Below, in pieces: positions 1 through 8,253 of a stretch of 53,606 nt of DNA (position 1 is the stretch's first letter; each line of letters starts with the position of its first letter). The translations under genes were made by a program, and so were the position numbers. The notes under the pieces are model-generated. The model was not told where the DNA came from. It did no database searches and saw only the letters and a program-made list of their open reading frames with translations. Source of the stretch: a virus; the IMG/VR virus record IMGVR_UViG_3300017971_002684, positions 1 to 53,606 of that record. One strand, given 5' to 3'.

Positions 1-2577
1 CCGGGCATAGAGGTCTATGACCGGCAGGGGCTCATGGTTTTCACTCCAGGCGGCGGCAACACTACCGGCATTTTGTCCGGGCGCGTGAGCACGCGGCTTG
101 TGGGCTCTCCGGTGGGTTCTCCTCTCCCAGACTATGGCATTTGGCTTGGTATTCAGGTTCTTGGCTCCCCAACGGACTATGTGTTTGTGGGCTACGTCAA
201 CACCACAGGCCACCCAGCCCGCATTGTGCATGGTGAGGTGATTGCCGGCGTTGTGACCATCCATGCCTTTGTCCCTGTGCCTCCCACAACGCAAGAGGCA
301 GAGGTTGCCATCAACTATGATTCTGTGGGCTTGACCAGCACTGCCTACGTTAGCTTTTCCCCCATTGCAGAGGACTATACAGGACCGTCCTGGAGCCCCA
401 TTGGACCACCTGTGGCGCTGGGACCAGCTTGGGCAGGGGTTCCGCCTGCCGTCCCCCGCATCCATGCCACATTCCCCGCCGGAGCCTCTCCAGATGACCC
501 CCACAACATCAGTGATGTGAGGGTGGAAGTGGGCGGCGGCACATGGGAGGGAGAGGAGCAGGCGTCTTGGTTCCTGGAGACGCTGGACGGGACCAACCCG
601 GATGAGTTGGCAGGGCTTGGTGACGTGTGCCCAGATGAACTGCTTGTGTGCTGGGAGCGTGATGGGACCGGGGCTTGCCACATCACCCTTGTAGACACAG
701 ATGACCCGGCAGACCCCAAGATGTGGCGGCGGTGGAAAAACTATGGGATCTGGAAGGACTGGCAGCGCGGCGCACAGCCGCTCTGGAGCCCTGGCTGGCT
801 GGATGCTGATGAGGGATTGATTGCCATCACGCGCAACACACGCGGGCACCTGACAGGCGCGGCTCCGGGAGATGAGCAAGGGGAGATTTGGGTCTTGTCC
901 TTGCGCTGGGACCGCACCATTGTCTTCACGGTGGACGGTCTTGGGGGCTACATTGCCCTGTTTGACCAGACCACCGGGCGCGTGCTCAGGGACGTGGGAT
1001 CGTGGGGATCACGGCGCTGGTTCAACCATGAAACCTTTCAGCCACAACACCCCTATGATGGGCGCTACTCCCCCACCTCCGTCTTTGTAGGCACGCTGAA
1101 CAACCGCATTTCAGAGGACGCAGCGCCAGCCCTCACCTATGATGTGAAGGTGGGCAGGGGGGATGATGGTGAACTGTATCTTGGCTATGGGATTCAAGCC
1201 ATTCCAGCCTCCTGGCCTGGTCCAGGCAACTACTATGCTGGTGTGATCCGCATGGAGCAGGGCAACACCCCGGCAGCTTTCCCCCGGTGGATGCTACGCA
1301 AAAATGACTCCGGCTTCAACATCTGGGATGAGTCAGATGAGGCGTGGGTTGTGGTGGGGCTCTCCTATGCGCGGGCGATCTGGTGGTTGCAGGCGCGTGA
1401 GGATGGAGCCTTTGGACAGATTGAGGGAGTGCTTTGCCGCAAGGATTTCACTGGGCTGGCGGCGGACAACTTGATCACGGCTCCCTACACAGAGGACACT
1501 GCTTGGAACGCCACGGACCAGTTTGGCGGCATGGGGTTCAATCTGCACCTGATGGACTCCAGCCCGGTTGGGGATGACGTTGTGCTGGTCACTTCCGGCT
1601 TCTTTGCAAACAGCCACTTGACGGCTCTATGGTACAACAAGACAACGCCTGCCATCTCTGTGATCAAGACCTTTGCGCCACCCCGCTCACTGGAGCAGGT
1701 GGGACACAACTTGAGGACCATCCCCACAGCTCAAGAGTACCCCCGGTGGTTCCACTACCTTCTGGCTGAGACAGAAGACGCCAGAAAGCTGTGCAGGATA
1801 GCCGGGAGCGGAGCCCAAGGGGCAGACTCCCAGTTGACTGTCTTGGGTGGCTTTTGGCTTGCCTACGGGCAGTGGACGGGGCTTGTAGAGCAGGGCTCCA
1901 ACCACACCATTTTGCGGGGAGCAGTGATTGACCGGGATGACTTCACGTTGACGGTCCAGGGGCGCATTGTTCCCCCCTTCAAAGCAGGCTATGGGTTCTC
2001 TGCTTTCAGCAACATGCAGGCGTCCCAACGGTTCTCCTATGAGATAGGCGTGATTGGAGAAAAGCGCACGGGTGCAGTGATCCGCATCCTGTTCACTGGG
2101 GCAACATCCATCCAGATCGCCGGAGCCATTATCTTTTTGGATGGCAGCGGCTTGCAGTCAACGGTCAATGTGGTGACAGCGCCCACGCAACTGCTTCAGC
2201 TTGGCGGGGATCTGCGGTTCAGGATCACGCGCACAGCCAACACCATCACCCTCTACTACTTTGACCCAGGGCTGTCCACATGGGTCCAGCTTGCCCAAAA
2301 AATTGCATCCCGCATCCCTCTAGTGCCCTACATGGCAGTGACCCTTGAGGATGTGGTTGGTGGCCTTGCATGTGGCATGGGAATTGAGGTAGAAAAGTTG
2401 GAGTTGACAGGGACGGCACAGCACTTCTCCAGACCCGTTGATTTTGCCACTCTGCCCTCTCAGATGGCGGGCGTGGGTGGCGGAGCGGTTTTCCGGGAAG
2501 CCATCCCCACAGACCTTGCAGGCAGCTTGGTGGCTTCTGACACCTGGCTTTTCCCCGGACTGATGCCCAGACCGTAG
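1..2577 (+). CDS. Large virion surface protein, lectin-like C-terminal domain (5' end outside window)
   Basis: The frame is open from base 1, so the 858 visible residues are probably a C-terminal part; an in-frame ATG at 34 lacks a convincing ribosome binding site. The protein is rich in Gly, Trp, Tyr and aromatic beta-strand stretches and has no catalytic motif I recognise. Residues about 660-830 resemble concanavalin/laminin-G-like jelly rolls (an 'RFRITRTANTITLYYFD' strand pattern), a common carbohydrate-binding fold in phage fibres. It sits at the head of a run of structural genes and is followed, after 18 bases, by another lectin-like gene. I infer a tail fibre or baseplate-associated adhesin; the fold is a judgement from sequence pattern only. 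Confidence 0.6.
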   Translation, partial: PGIEVYDRQGLMVFTPGGGNTTGILSGRVSTRLVGSPVGSPLPDYGIWLGIQVLGSPTDYVFVGYVNTTGHPARIVHGEVIAGVVTIHAFVPVPPTTQEAEVAINYDSVGLTSTAYVSFSPIAEDYTGPSWSPIGPPVALGPAWAGVPPAVPRIHATFPAGASPDDPHNISDVRVEVGGGTWEGEEQASWFLETLDGTNPDELAGLGDVCPDELLVCWERDGTGACHITLVDTDDPADPKMWRRWKNYGIWKDWQRGAQPLWSPGWLDADEGLIAITRNTRGHLTGAAPGDEQGEIWVLSLRWDRTIVFTVDGLGGYIALFDQTTGRVLRDVGSWGSRRWFNHETFQPQHPYDGRYSPTSVFVGTLNNRISEDAAPALTYDVKVGRGDDGELYLGYGIQAIPASWPGPGNYYAGVIRMEQGNTPAAFPRWMLRKNDSGFNIWDESDEAWVVVGLSYARAIWWLQAREDGAFGQIEGVLCRKDFTGLAADNLITAPYTEDTAWNATDQFGGMGFNLHLMDSSPVGDDVVLVTSGFFANSHLTALWYNKTTPAISVIKTFAPPRSLEQVGHNLRTIPTAQEYPRWFHYLLAETEDARKLCRIAGSGAQGADSQLTVLGGFWLAYGQWTGLVEQGSNHTILRGAVIDRDDFTLTVQGRIVPPFKAGYGFSAFSNMQASQRFSYEIGVIGEKRTGAVIRILFTGATSIQIAGAIIFLDGSGLQSTVNVVTAPTQLLQLGGDLRFRITRTANTITLYYFDPGLSTWVQLAQKIASRIPLVPYMAVTLEDVVGGLACGMGIEVEKLELTGTAQHFSRPVDFATLPSQMAGVGGGAVFREAIPTDLAGSLVASDTWLFPGLMPRP

Positions 2578-2578
2578 C

Positions 2579-2593
2579 TATTAGGAGCTAATA
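2579..2593 (+). promoter_or_regulatory. Dyad TATTAG-GAG-CTAATA overlapping a ribosome binding site
   Basis: A perfect 6-bp inverted repeat with a 3-nt centre begins one base after the upstream stop codon. Its centre contains the AGGAG (2583-2587) that is the only plausible Shine-Dalgarno for the ATG at 2596. No A-box lies 11 nt upstream. This copy is therefore placed to act on translation as well as, or instead of, transcription. Confidence 0.7.
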
Positions 2594-2595
2594 AC

Positions 2596-3189
2596 ATGCT
2601 CATCACAGACACCTTCCCCGCGCCCACCTTGGATGACGCCAAGTGGAGTGACCAGCAGACGGGCTCCGTGGGCTTGGTGATAGGCTCCCCCTCAGATGGT
2701 GTCTACCCCCAGAATGTGGATGATGACGGTGATGAGGTGGTGGTCTTGTCAGAGGGCAAAATCTCCGTGCCGGCGGGGCAGAGTTTTGACCAGAGCATCT
2801 TCTATGAAAATGTCTACACAGACCCAGACCAGTCCATTGTCCTGTTCCTGGGGTGGCGCACCTATCAGCAAGCCCCTTCAGGGAACCCTGCTTTTGGCAT
2901 AGACGCCTCTTTGGCAGTTCTCCCTGGTCCAGCCTACTACTTCCAAAAAAGGACGTTTGAGAGCGACACAGAGACGCGGGACAACATCATTGAAGATGAA
3001 CTGGAAGGGGCAGATGGTGGGTTCCGCATGGAGCGCATTGGCAGCAACTACTCCCTCTACAGGCACAACGGAGATGACTGGGAACTTCTCCAGACGGTCC
3101 ACTTCCCCCACACAGACACAGGCTATGTGATCTTTGGCGTCTTTGCCGTCAACCCCGTGCTGTCCTTCCCTTGGGTTTTGCAAACATGA
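2596..3189 (+). CDS. Lectin-like (ConA-fold) virion protein
   Basis: 197 residues beginning 'MLITDTFPAPTLDDAKW', the usual opening of ConA-like/laminin-G-like domains (a 'DxFxxxxLDxxKW' start). It continues with alternating beta strands and ends with a 'YRHNGDDWELLQTV' strand typical of the same fold. It lacks a signal peptide or membrane segment. The start is supported by AGGAG inside the upstream dyad, 8 nt before the ATG. Its position directly after the larger surface protein suggests a fibre tip or accessory adhesin that binds glycans. The function is inferred from fold resemblance and neighbours. Confidence 0.6.
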   Translation: MLITDTFPAPTLDDAKWSDQQTGSVGLVIGSPSDGVYPQNVDDDGDEVVVLSEGKISVPAGQSFDQSIFYENVYTDPDQSIVLFLGWRTYQQAPSGNPAFGIDASLAVLPGPAYYFQKRTFESDTETRDNIIEDELEGADGGFRMERIGSNYSLYRHNGDDWELLQTVHFPHTDTGYVIFGVFAVNPVLSFPWVLQT

Positions 3190-3203
3190 TGTAGGAGGCT
3201 GAG

Positions 3204-4004
3204 ATGGCTACGGAAATCTATGTGTTGCATCCAGGCGTGGGGCAGAACCGTGCGGGGGAGGGTGCAACGCTGCGGGCGGAAGAGGGCACCTCTTTCAAGT
3301 ACATGATGCAGGAGTTCCCGCCCTCTGCGGACAAGGAAACAGACCTGCACGGTGTTGTGGTCCCGCCCAACCTGCTCACAGGCGTCTCTGACAAGGTGCT
3401 GTTCCGGGCTGTCTTCAGGCAGGTCACAGCAGGCTCAGGAAACACCAACATCACGCTCAAGTGGCAGAACATAGCCCCACCAGATGGACGCCACACAGCT
3501 ACACCCAGCCCTGGAGCAGACTCCCCCCAGACATGGGCAGCGCCGGGGGCAGATGATGAAGAGGCGGTGGAGTTTGAGGAGAACGCCTCCCTGTTTGCTA
3601 CGGGGGAGGAACTGCTCTTGCAGGTGGGGCGTGAGGTGGCAGGCCAGACCTTTGCGGGCACCATTGCCCTGGTCCGGATAGACATTGAATTTCCCATTGT
3701 TGGAGGCGGGGGCGCGGGCTTGTGGACGGACGGGGGCGCTCACATCTACCCGTCCGCAGGCGCGGGCAAAGAGGTGTCCGTGGGCAAGATCACCGCACCA
3801 ACGGCTCCAGGCGCGATCATGGAGGTGGCTGGCGGGCACTTGCAGGTGGGTGGCACATGGAACGGACCCCACTTCATCATGGGCACACCACCAAATGACT
3901 GGCACTTCTGGATTGACCCCAACGTGGGGACCGGCGTGCTGCGGACAAAAAAGACTGCGCCCCTCAGTGTTTCTGATGGAGACATTGTTGGTTCCCAAAG
4001 CTGA
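3204..4004 (+). CDS. Tail fibre / virion structural protein
   Basis: 266 residues with AGGAGG 6 nt before the ATG. The N-terminal ~160 residues form a beta-rich domain; residues about 175-266 ('GLWTDGGAHIYP', 'GGHLQVGGTW') have the Gly-rich, strand-turn style of fibre shafts. The last residues, 'DGDIVGSQS', match the end of the next protein ('GWVLIGSQS'), hinting that the two chains share a C-terminal assembly motif. The gene lies in the structural cluster. The exact role (shaft, adaptor or tip) cannot be told. Confidence 0.55.
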   Translation: MATEIYVLHPGVGQNRAGEGATLRAEEGTSFKYMMQEFPPSADKETDLHGVVVPPNLLTGVSDKVLFRAVFRQVTAGSGNTNITLKWQNIAPPDGRHTATPSPGADSPQTWAAPGADDEEAVEFEENASLFATGEELLLQVGREVAGQTFAGTIALVRIDIEFPIVGGGGAGLWTDGGAHIYPSAGAGKEVSVGKITAPTAPGAIMEVAGGHLQVGGTWNGPHFIMGTPPNDWHFWIDPNVGTGVLRTKKTAPLSVSDGDIVGSQS

Positions 4005-4006
4005 GG

Positions 4007-4036
4007 TTGACAACACACCCTTCCCAGTGGCATTAT
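4007..4036 (+). promoter_or_regulatory. Possible sigma-70-type promoter
   Basis: TTGACA (4007-4012), an 18-bp spacer and CATTAT (4031-4036, 4 of 6 to consensus) precede the 1085-residue fibre gene by about 100 bases. It overlaps the downstream flank of the previous stop codon. Plausible but weak in the -10 box. Confidence 0.4.
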
Positions 4037-4067
4037 CCAGTCAGGGAAAACACATCACATCCCATCC

Positions 4068-4091
4068 GTTCTGTTCTGTTCTGTTCTGTTC
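4068..4091 (+). repeat. (GTTCT)n tandem repeat in a gene leader
   Basis: Nearly five tandem copies of GTTCT in the 130-base leader of the fibre gene at 4135. Shorter versions (GTTCTGTT) recur in the leaders at 7561, 20911, 42672 and 53361. The function is unknown; a 5-bp unit could slip and change leader length, but it lies outside coding sequence. Confidence 0.8.
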
Positions 4092-4134
4092 ATTGGAAAA
4101 AATCCTCTATCCTTGCTAGCAGGAGGAAATACTC

Positions 4135-7100
4135 ATGTCTGATTTTCTTGGAATGGGCGCCTATGCAGGCCAGACACAGTACACGGTGAGTGACCCGTAC
4201 TATTCTGGTGATCCCGGTGCCTACAATCACGGTCAAATTGCTACAGACCAAGCGCACACCGTCCATTACGGTGACGCCAACCTCCACATGGGCGCTATTG
4301 ACTCAGACCAAGCAAGCGGAACGCTCCTGATTGGTGTGGTCAACGCTGGTGCTATCCAGTTTGGCGGTGGCTCCACAACCCTTGTCTTTGCCGGTGACAT
4401 GACCGTTTCAGGCAACCTGACAGTCCAGGGCTCATCCATCACCTCCCAAGTGGAGGAAGTGGTTGTCTCTGACAATCACTTTTTCATGAACTGGGACTAC
4501 TTGGGGCTTGTGGCGGAAACAGGCGGTATGGTGGTCAACTACCTTGCCACTTCAGACCAGTCCACAGTTGTTGCTATGCCTGCGGAAGTGACGCTCACTG
4601 GAACGGTGTCCGGCACGGTGGGAACTGCGGCGATCACAGGCGTTGGCACAGCATTCACCACAGAGTACACGGTTGGTGACTGGATGGTCATTGACACAGC
4701 CGGTGACGGCAACGGGCGTGAAGCCCACATCATCCAGACCATCACGGACAACACCAACATTGTGCTTGCCTCCAACCTGTACGCCACGCACGCAGGAGAG
4801 ACGCACTCCCGCAACGTGGTCCCCGGTGGTGGGTTCATCCCTGCCGGACTGGACAACGCCTACTGTGCTCTGGACCCTAATGACTCTGAAACCTTCACCT
4901 ACTCCGCCACGGACCTTGTGGCTGTCTCCTACGCCCAGCAGTCCACCAACAACGGCTTGTATGAGGTGTTGAGCCAGACCGTTGTTGAGCTCACGCGCAC
5001 AGGCACGTTGAGCATCACCTCCGGCACGGATGCGATCACAGGCGTTGGTACAGCGTTCACCTCTGAATATCAGGAAGACGGCTGGATTGTCTTGGACGCA
5101 GATGGCGGCGGCAACGGGCGTGAGATTCACCAGATCGCTACCATCACCAATGACACCTCCATGACCCTCTATACCAACGCAACCAACAACCATGCGACAG
5201 AGGATCACTCTGAAATTTCCTCCACCTTGCAGGTCAAGGGTGTTGGGCAGACCTCCACCGTTGAGGACTTCACGGACACTGATTTTGTTGAGGAAGACGG
5301 TGTGGCGCCTGGTGGTATTCCCTTGATCGGACATGTGAATGTGTCCGTCTTGCGGGCAGGCACAGACGGGATTTGGGAGACGGGCATTGGCAACCAGACA
5401 GCCCTGTCTTTTTCCGATCTGGCCTCAGCTACGGGGATCACCCTCAACTCTGTCTACCAAAACAACGGCAACACCGTTCTCTTGGATGACGGCTCTGGCA
5501 CCATTGTCTACCGGGACAACGGGATCACCTCTCTGTACGCCACCCAGTATGAGAACACCGTCAAGGCCACCTTTGGCACGGACAACAATGACGGGCAGAT
5601 CCACTTCACCCCGGCGGGCAGCTTTTACGTTGAAACCCTTGCTCATGACGGGACGCTGGATGAGGGCTCCAAAGACCTGCACGTCCGCACGGGAGTAGTG
5701 ACCAACCCTGGCAGTAGCGCCTCTGGCTCTCTCACCATGAACACGGGTTCTGTAGGGACGGATGGAACGTCTTCCGGCGGCGTGCTCATCTACTCCGGGC
5801 TTTGTGATGGGTCTTCCCAGTCCGGCAATGTGGAAGTGTACTCTGGCAACCAACCCCAAGACAGTGTGGCGGCTTCTGGCTACATCAAACTTTACACAGG
5901 CACCTGTCAGAACGGTGACTCCGGCGTGGCTGAACTGTACTCTGGCAACGTGACGGACGGGGGCGGTTCTGCTGACTCTGGTGACATTTCTGTCTACTCT
6001 GGCACGGTCCAGGGCGGTGAGTCTGGCACGGTTGACATCTACACAGGCAATGCCTCCAACGTAGGCACCTCTGGCGCAATGACCCTGAAGACCGGGACCA
6101 CAACGGTTGGCGGCACCACGGGCAACATTGACATCTACACGGGTGACGGTGTGTCTGGGATCACGGGTAACGTGAGCATCCGCACCGGCTCCGCCTCTGG
6201 TGCAGCCAACACTGGCGATCTGTTCCTCTACACGGGCTCTGGGACCACCCCGGCGGCTGATGGTGACGCCTATCTAGAAGCCTACAACATCTACATTGGC
6301 AAAGCCAACAACCGGCTTGCTGCGGCGCTGAACAGTATTCAGATCGGAAATGACAACGCCACGGCTCCTTCTGTGACCATCTATGGACCGGACAACACTG
6401 CTGCCGCCATCACCATTGCAGAGGGTGGCGGGACCACCTACATGGTCTTTGATACCACGGACGCCAGTGAGCAGATTGAGATTGAGCAGAACACCCGCAT
6501 GGTGGACAACAAGCGGTTCTATGTTGGCACGGATCTTGACGGGTTCTGGTACACGGACAACGCCACCGCCTACTTTGCCACCAAAGCTGTGGACAGCACC
6601 AACTCCATGCCCATCTCTTCCATCACAGGCAACACCACCACCAGTGGCAACTCTGGAGCCTACACGGTTGCATCCGGCAACGCTGCAACGGCTTCTGGCG
6701 CAGTGAGTCTCTATTCTGGGACAGCTTCGGGTGGCCTGAGTGGCGCTGCCACCCTCTACACGGGCACGGGCACCACGGGCACCGGGTTGATCAACATCTA
6801 TTCTGGCAATGCTTCTGCAGGACCCAGTGGTGCGGCAACCCTGGCAACCGGCTCTGGTACAACCGGAACCGGTATCATGACCTTGGGTACAGGTAACGCT
6901 TCTGCTGGGACCAGTGGGGCGGCAGTCCTGTCTTCTGGTGGTGGTACTTCAGGGACCGGTTTGGTATCCCTCAGCTCAGGCAATGCCAGCGCGGGTGGCA
7001 GTGGTACAGCGGCGGTCTACTCCGGCAACGCAACGGGCGGCAACTCCGGTGATGTGAGCATCTACTCCGGGACGGCTGCGGGCAACACCTCTGGGGATGT

Positions 7101-7392
7101 CAACATCACATGCAGCGCAACCGCCACCACGCAGGGTGATGTGAACGTTACTGCCAACTCAGTGATCTATGCCCTTGGGGCAACTTCAGACCAGATCGTC
7201 CTGGACGCCGGCACCAACGGCTTTGTGCTGGAGTGGGAAGATGTATCAGCCAATGACCCCAACACGGACGCCCGCGTGAAGGACGCTGGCTCCATTCTCA
7301 TCTGGCGGAACGACGGCTCACGCGGTGTCTCTGTGTGGGTCAACACGGACGGCACAGGCACCGGCTGGGTCTTGATCGGGAGCCAGTCCTGA
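4135..7392 (+). CDS. Repeat-rich tail fibre protein
   Basis: 1085 residues with AGGAGG before the ATG. Residues about 157-232 and 283-358 are two diverged copies of one module ('ITGVGTAFT(T/S)EY...GDGNGRE(A/I)H'). Residues about 525-705 and 835-995 are long runs of short Gly/Ser/Thr repeats around 'YSGN/YTGT/SGAA', typical of phage fibre shafts made of repeated beta strands. The region between holds a small non-repetitive domain. The C-terminus ends 'IGSQS', as in the previous protein. No enzyme motif is visible. A trimeric fibre with a repeat-built shaft is the likely form. The repeats could allow length change by recombination. Confidence 0.7.
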   Translation: MSDFLGMGAYAGQTQYTVSDPYYSGDPGAYNHGQIATDQAHTVHYGDANLHMGAIDSDQASGTLLIGVVNAGAIQFGGGSTTLVFAGDMTVSGNLTVQGSSITSQVEEVVVSDNHFFMNWDYLGLVAETGGMVVNYLATSDQSTVVAMPAEVTLTGTVSGTVGTAAITGVGTAFTTEYTVGDWMVIDTAGDGNGREAHIIQTITDNTNIVLASNLYATHAGETHSRNVVPGGGFIPAGLDNAYCALDPNDSETFTYSATDLVAVSYAQQSTNNGLYEVLSQTVVELTRTGTLSITSGTDAITGVGTAFTSEYQEDGWIVLDADGGGNGREIHQIATITNDTSMTLYTNATNNHATEDHSEISSTLQVKGVGQTSTVEDFTDTDFVEEDGVAPGGIPLIGHVNVSVLRAGTDGIWETGIGNQTALSFSDLASATGITLNSVYQNNGNTVLLDDGSGTIVYRDNGITSLYATQYENTVKATFGTDNNDGQIHFTPAGSFYVETLAHDGTLDEGSKDLHVRTGVVTNPGSSASGSLTMNTGSVGTDGTSSGGVLIYSGLCDGSSQSGNVEVYSGNQPQDSVAASGYIKLYTGTCQNGDSGVAELYSGNVTDGGGSADSGDISVYSGTVQGGESGTVDIYTGNASNVGTSGAMTLKTGTTTVGGTTGNIDIYTGDGVSGITGNVSIRTGSASGAANTGDLFLYTGSGTTPAADGDAYLEAYNIYIGKANNRLAAALNSIQIGNDNATAPSVTIYGPDNTAAAITIAEGGGTTYMVFDTTDASEQIEIEQNTRMVDNKRFYVGTDLDGFWYTDNATAYFATKAVDSTNSMPISSITGNTTTSGNSGAYTVASGNAATASGAVSLYSGTASGGLSGAATLYTGTGTTGTGLINIYSGNASAGPSGAATLATGSGTTGTGIMTLGTGNASAGTSGAAVLSSGGGTSGTGLVSLSSGNASAGGSGTAAVYSGNATGGNSGDVSIYSGTAAGNTSGDVNITCSATATTQGDVNVTANSVIYALGATSDQIVLDAGTNGFVLEWEDVSANDPNTDARVKDAGSILIWRNDGSRGVSVWVNTDGTGTGWVLIGSQS
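5716..6250 (+). repeat. Degenerate coding repeats, first block
   Basis: Tandem imperfect repeats encoding short Tyr/Ser-Gly units (YSG, YTG, TGS) in the fibre gene. The unit length is irregular (roughly 14-20 codons). They are protein-level repeats with much diverged DNA. Confidence 0.6.
6640..7110 (+). repeat. Coding repeats, second block
   Basis: More regular tandem repeats encoding 'SGNASAG.SGAA' and 'GTTGTG' units in the fibre gene. DNA similarity between units is higher than in the first block, suggesting more recent expansion. Confidence 0.65.
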
Positions 7393-7396
7393 GCCC

Positions 7397-7411
7397 TATT
7401 AGCAACTAATA
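7397..7411 (+). promoter_or_regulatory. Dyad TATTAG-CAA-CTAATA
   Basis: A perfect dyad 4 bases after the fibre stop codon and about 200 bases upstream of the next gene. It has no A-box. It sits before a strong hairpin, unlike most copies, which are close to a start codon. Confidence 0.6.
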
Positions 7412-7443
7412 ACCCTCCTACCATTCTGCTCCTTTTCCACTGT

Positions 7444-7495
7444 GTGTGGGGGGTGTGGGAACCATCCCCCTCCCCCTACCCCACACCCCCCACAC
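7444..7495 (+). terminator. 16-bp perfect stem hairpin, probable transcription terminator
   Basis: 7444-7459 pairs perfectly with 7480-7495 (G-rich arm against C-rich arm) around a 20-nt loop, just after the fibre gene. No U-tract follows (GCCTCCTCC), so it is not a textbook intrinsic terminator. The stability and position between a stop codon and a new promoter support termination or 3'-end protection. Confidence 0.6.
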
Positions 7496-7516
7496 GCCTC
7501 CTCCTTCACTCAGCAC

Positions 7517-7546
7517 TTGCCCTTTGGGCTGTCTTTCCCCTATAAT
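7517..7546 (+). promoter_or_regulatory. Sigma-70-type promoter
   Basis: TTGCCC (7517-7522), an 18-bp spacer and a perfect TATAAT (7541-7546). It follows the hairpin and precedes the gene at 7619, giving a leader of about 65 nt. The leader contains GTTCTGTT at 7561 and a 7-bp hairpin (7574-7580 with 7586-7592). Confidence 0.6.
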
Positions 7547-7618
7547 CAGGCTTGTTTTTAGTTCTGTTGACGTTGGAGGGGCTTGCCCTCCACCCTACCC
7601 GCAAAAGGAAACACACAC

Positions 7619-8245
7619 ATGAGCAAGAAAAAGAAGAAACGCAAAGCAGGACAGCAGGCTCCCCCCTCTCCCCAAGACCAGCGCAAAATGGCGGCAATCA
7701 AGCAAAAAAAGGAGTTCATCAAGGGGCTCATGCAAGCCCAGAGCATGGTGGTCTTCACCCCTGGGCAGAACTTCAGCTTTTTTGGCATTCCCAACGAACG
7801 GCTCCTTGAGTTTTTGCTCCGGGAGGTCTATGGCTGGGACGGGCGCAATGTCATGTTCCAGAAGATTCTTGCCAAGCTGGAGGGACCAGCCCAACCGGCA
7901 CCAGACCCCGCAACCAAGGAGCTGGATGACATGCTGGAGGAGGTGGCTGGGGAGTTGGATGAAGATGATGTTGAGGACGCCACAGGCGGCGCTGAGGATG
8001 ATGAAGAGGACGGAGATGACTCAGGGGATGAAGAGGATGAAGAGGACGCTGAGAGTCCCTCTGAGCCCCCTGCAAAAGTGCTCCCCATTGACCCCAAGCA
8101 AGCCCCCCTACCCAAGCCGGTGAAGCCCGCAGGCAACGGTGACGCCCACCCCTCTCCCCAAGAGGAGATTGCCCGCCTTGAGGCGGCGCTGGCAGAGTAC
8201 AAAAAACAAGCGGCAGAGGGCACGCAAGATCCCGCCGCAGAGTGA
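7619..8245 (+). CDS. Acidic protein of unknown function
   Basis: 208 residues. The ATG at 7619 is preceded by AAAGGA and the protein opens with a Lys tract (MSKKKKKRK). Residues 40-90 form a small folded segment ('FFGIPNERLLEFLLREVYGW'). Residues about 100-160 are an extreme Asp/Glu run, followed by a Pro-rich linker and a short C-terminal helix. The basic head and acidic tail give a strongly dipolar chain. The position at the head of a structural transcription unit would fit a chaperone, scaffold or capsid-associated protein, but no family is recognised. Confidence 0.6.
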   Translation: MSKKKKKRKAGQQAPPSPQDQRKMAAIKQKKEFIKGLMQAQSMVVFTPGQNFSFFGIPNERLLEFLLREVYGWDGRNVMFQKILAKLEGPAQPAPDPATKELDDMLEEVAGELDEDDVEDATGGAEDDEEDGDDSGDEEDEEDAESPSEPPAKVLPIDPKQAPLPKPVKPAGNGDAHPSPQEEIARLEAALAEYKKQAAEGTQDPAAE

Positions 8246-8253
8246 GATGACTC

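Noticed and set aside
375-4287. Many minus-strand ORFs of 60-200 codons opposite the structural genes
   Set aside because: They lie fully opposite well-supported plus-strand genes, lack consistent ribosome sites and encode low-complexity Ser/Pro/Arg or His-rich strings typical of antisense frames in G+C-rich DNA.
5716-7110. CRISPR-like repeats
   Set aside because: The repeats are in-frame coding repeats of variable length without unique spacers.
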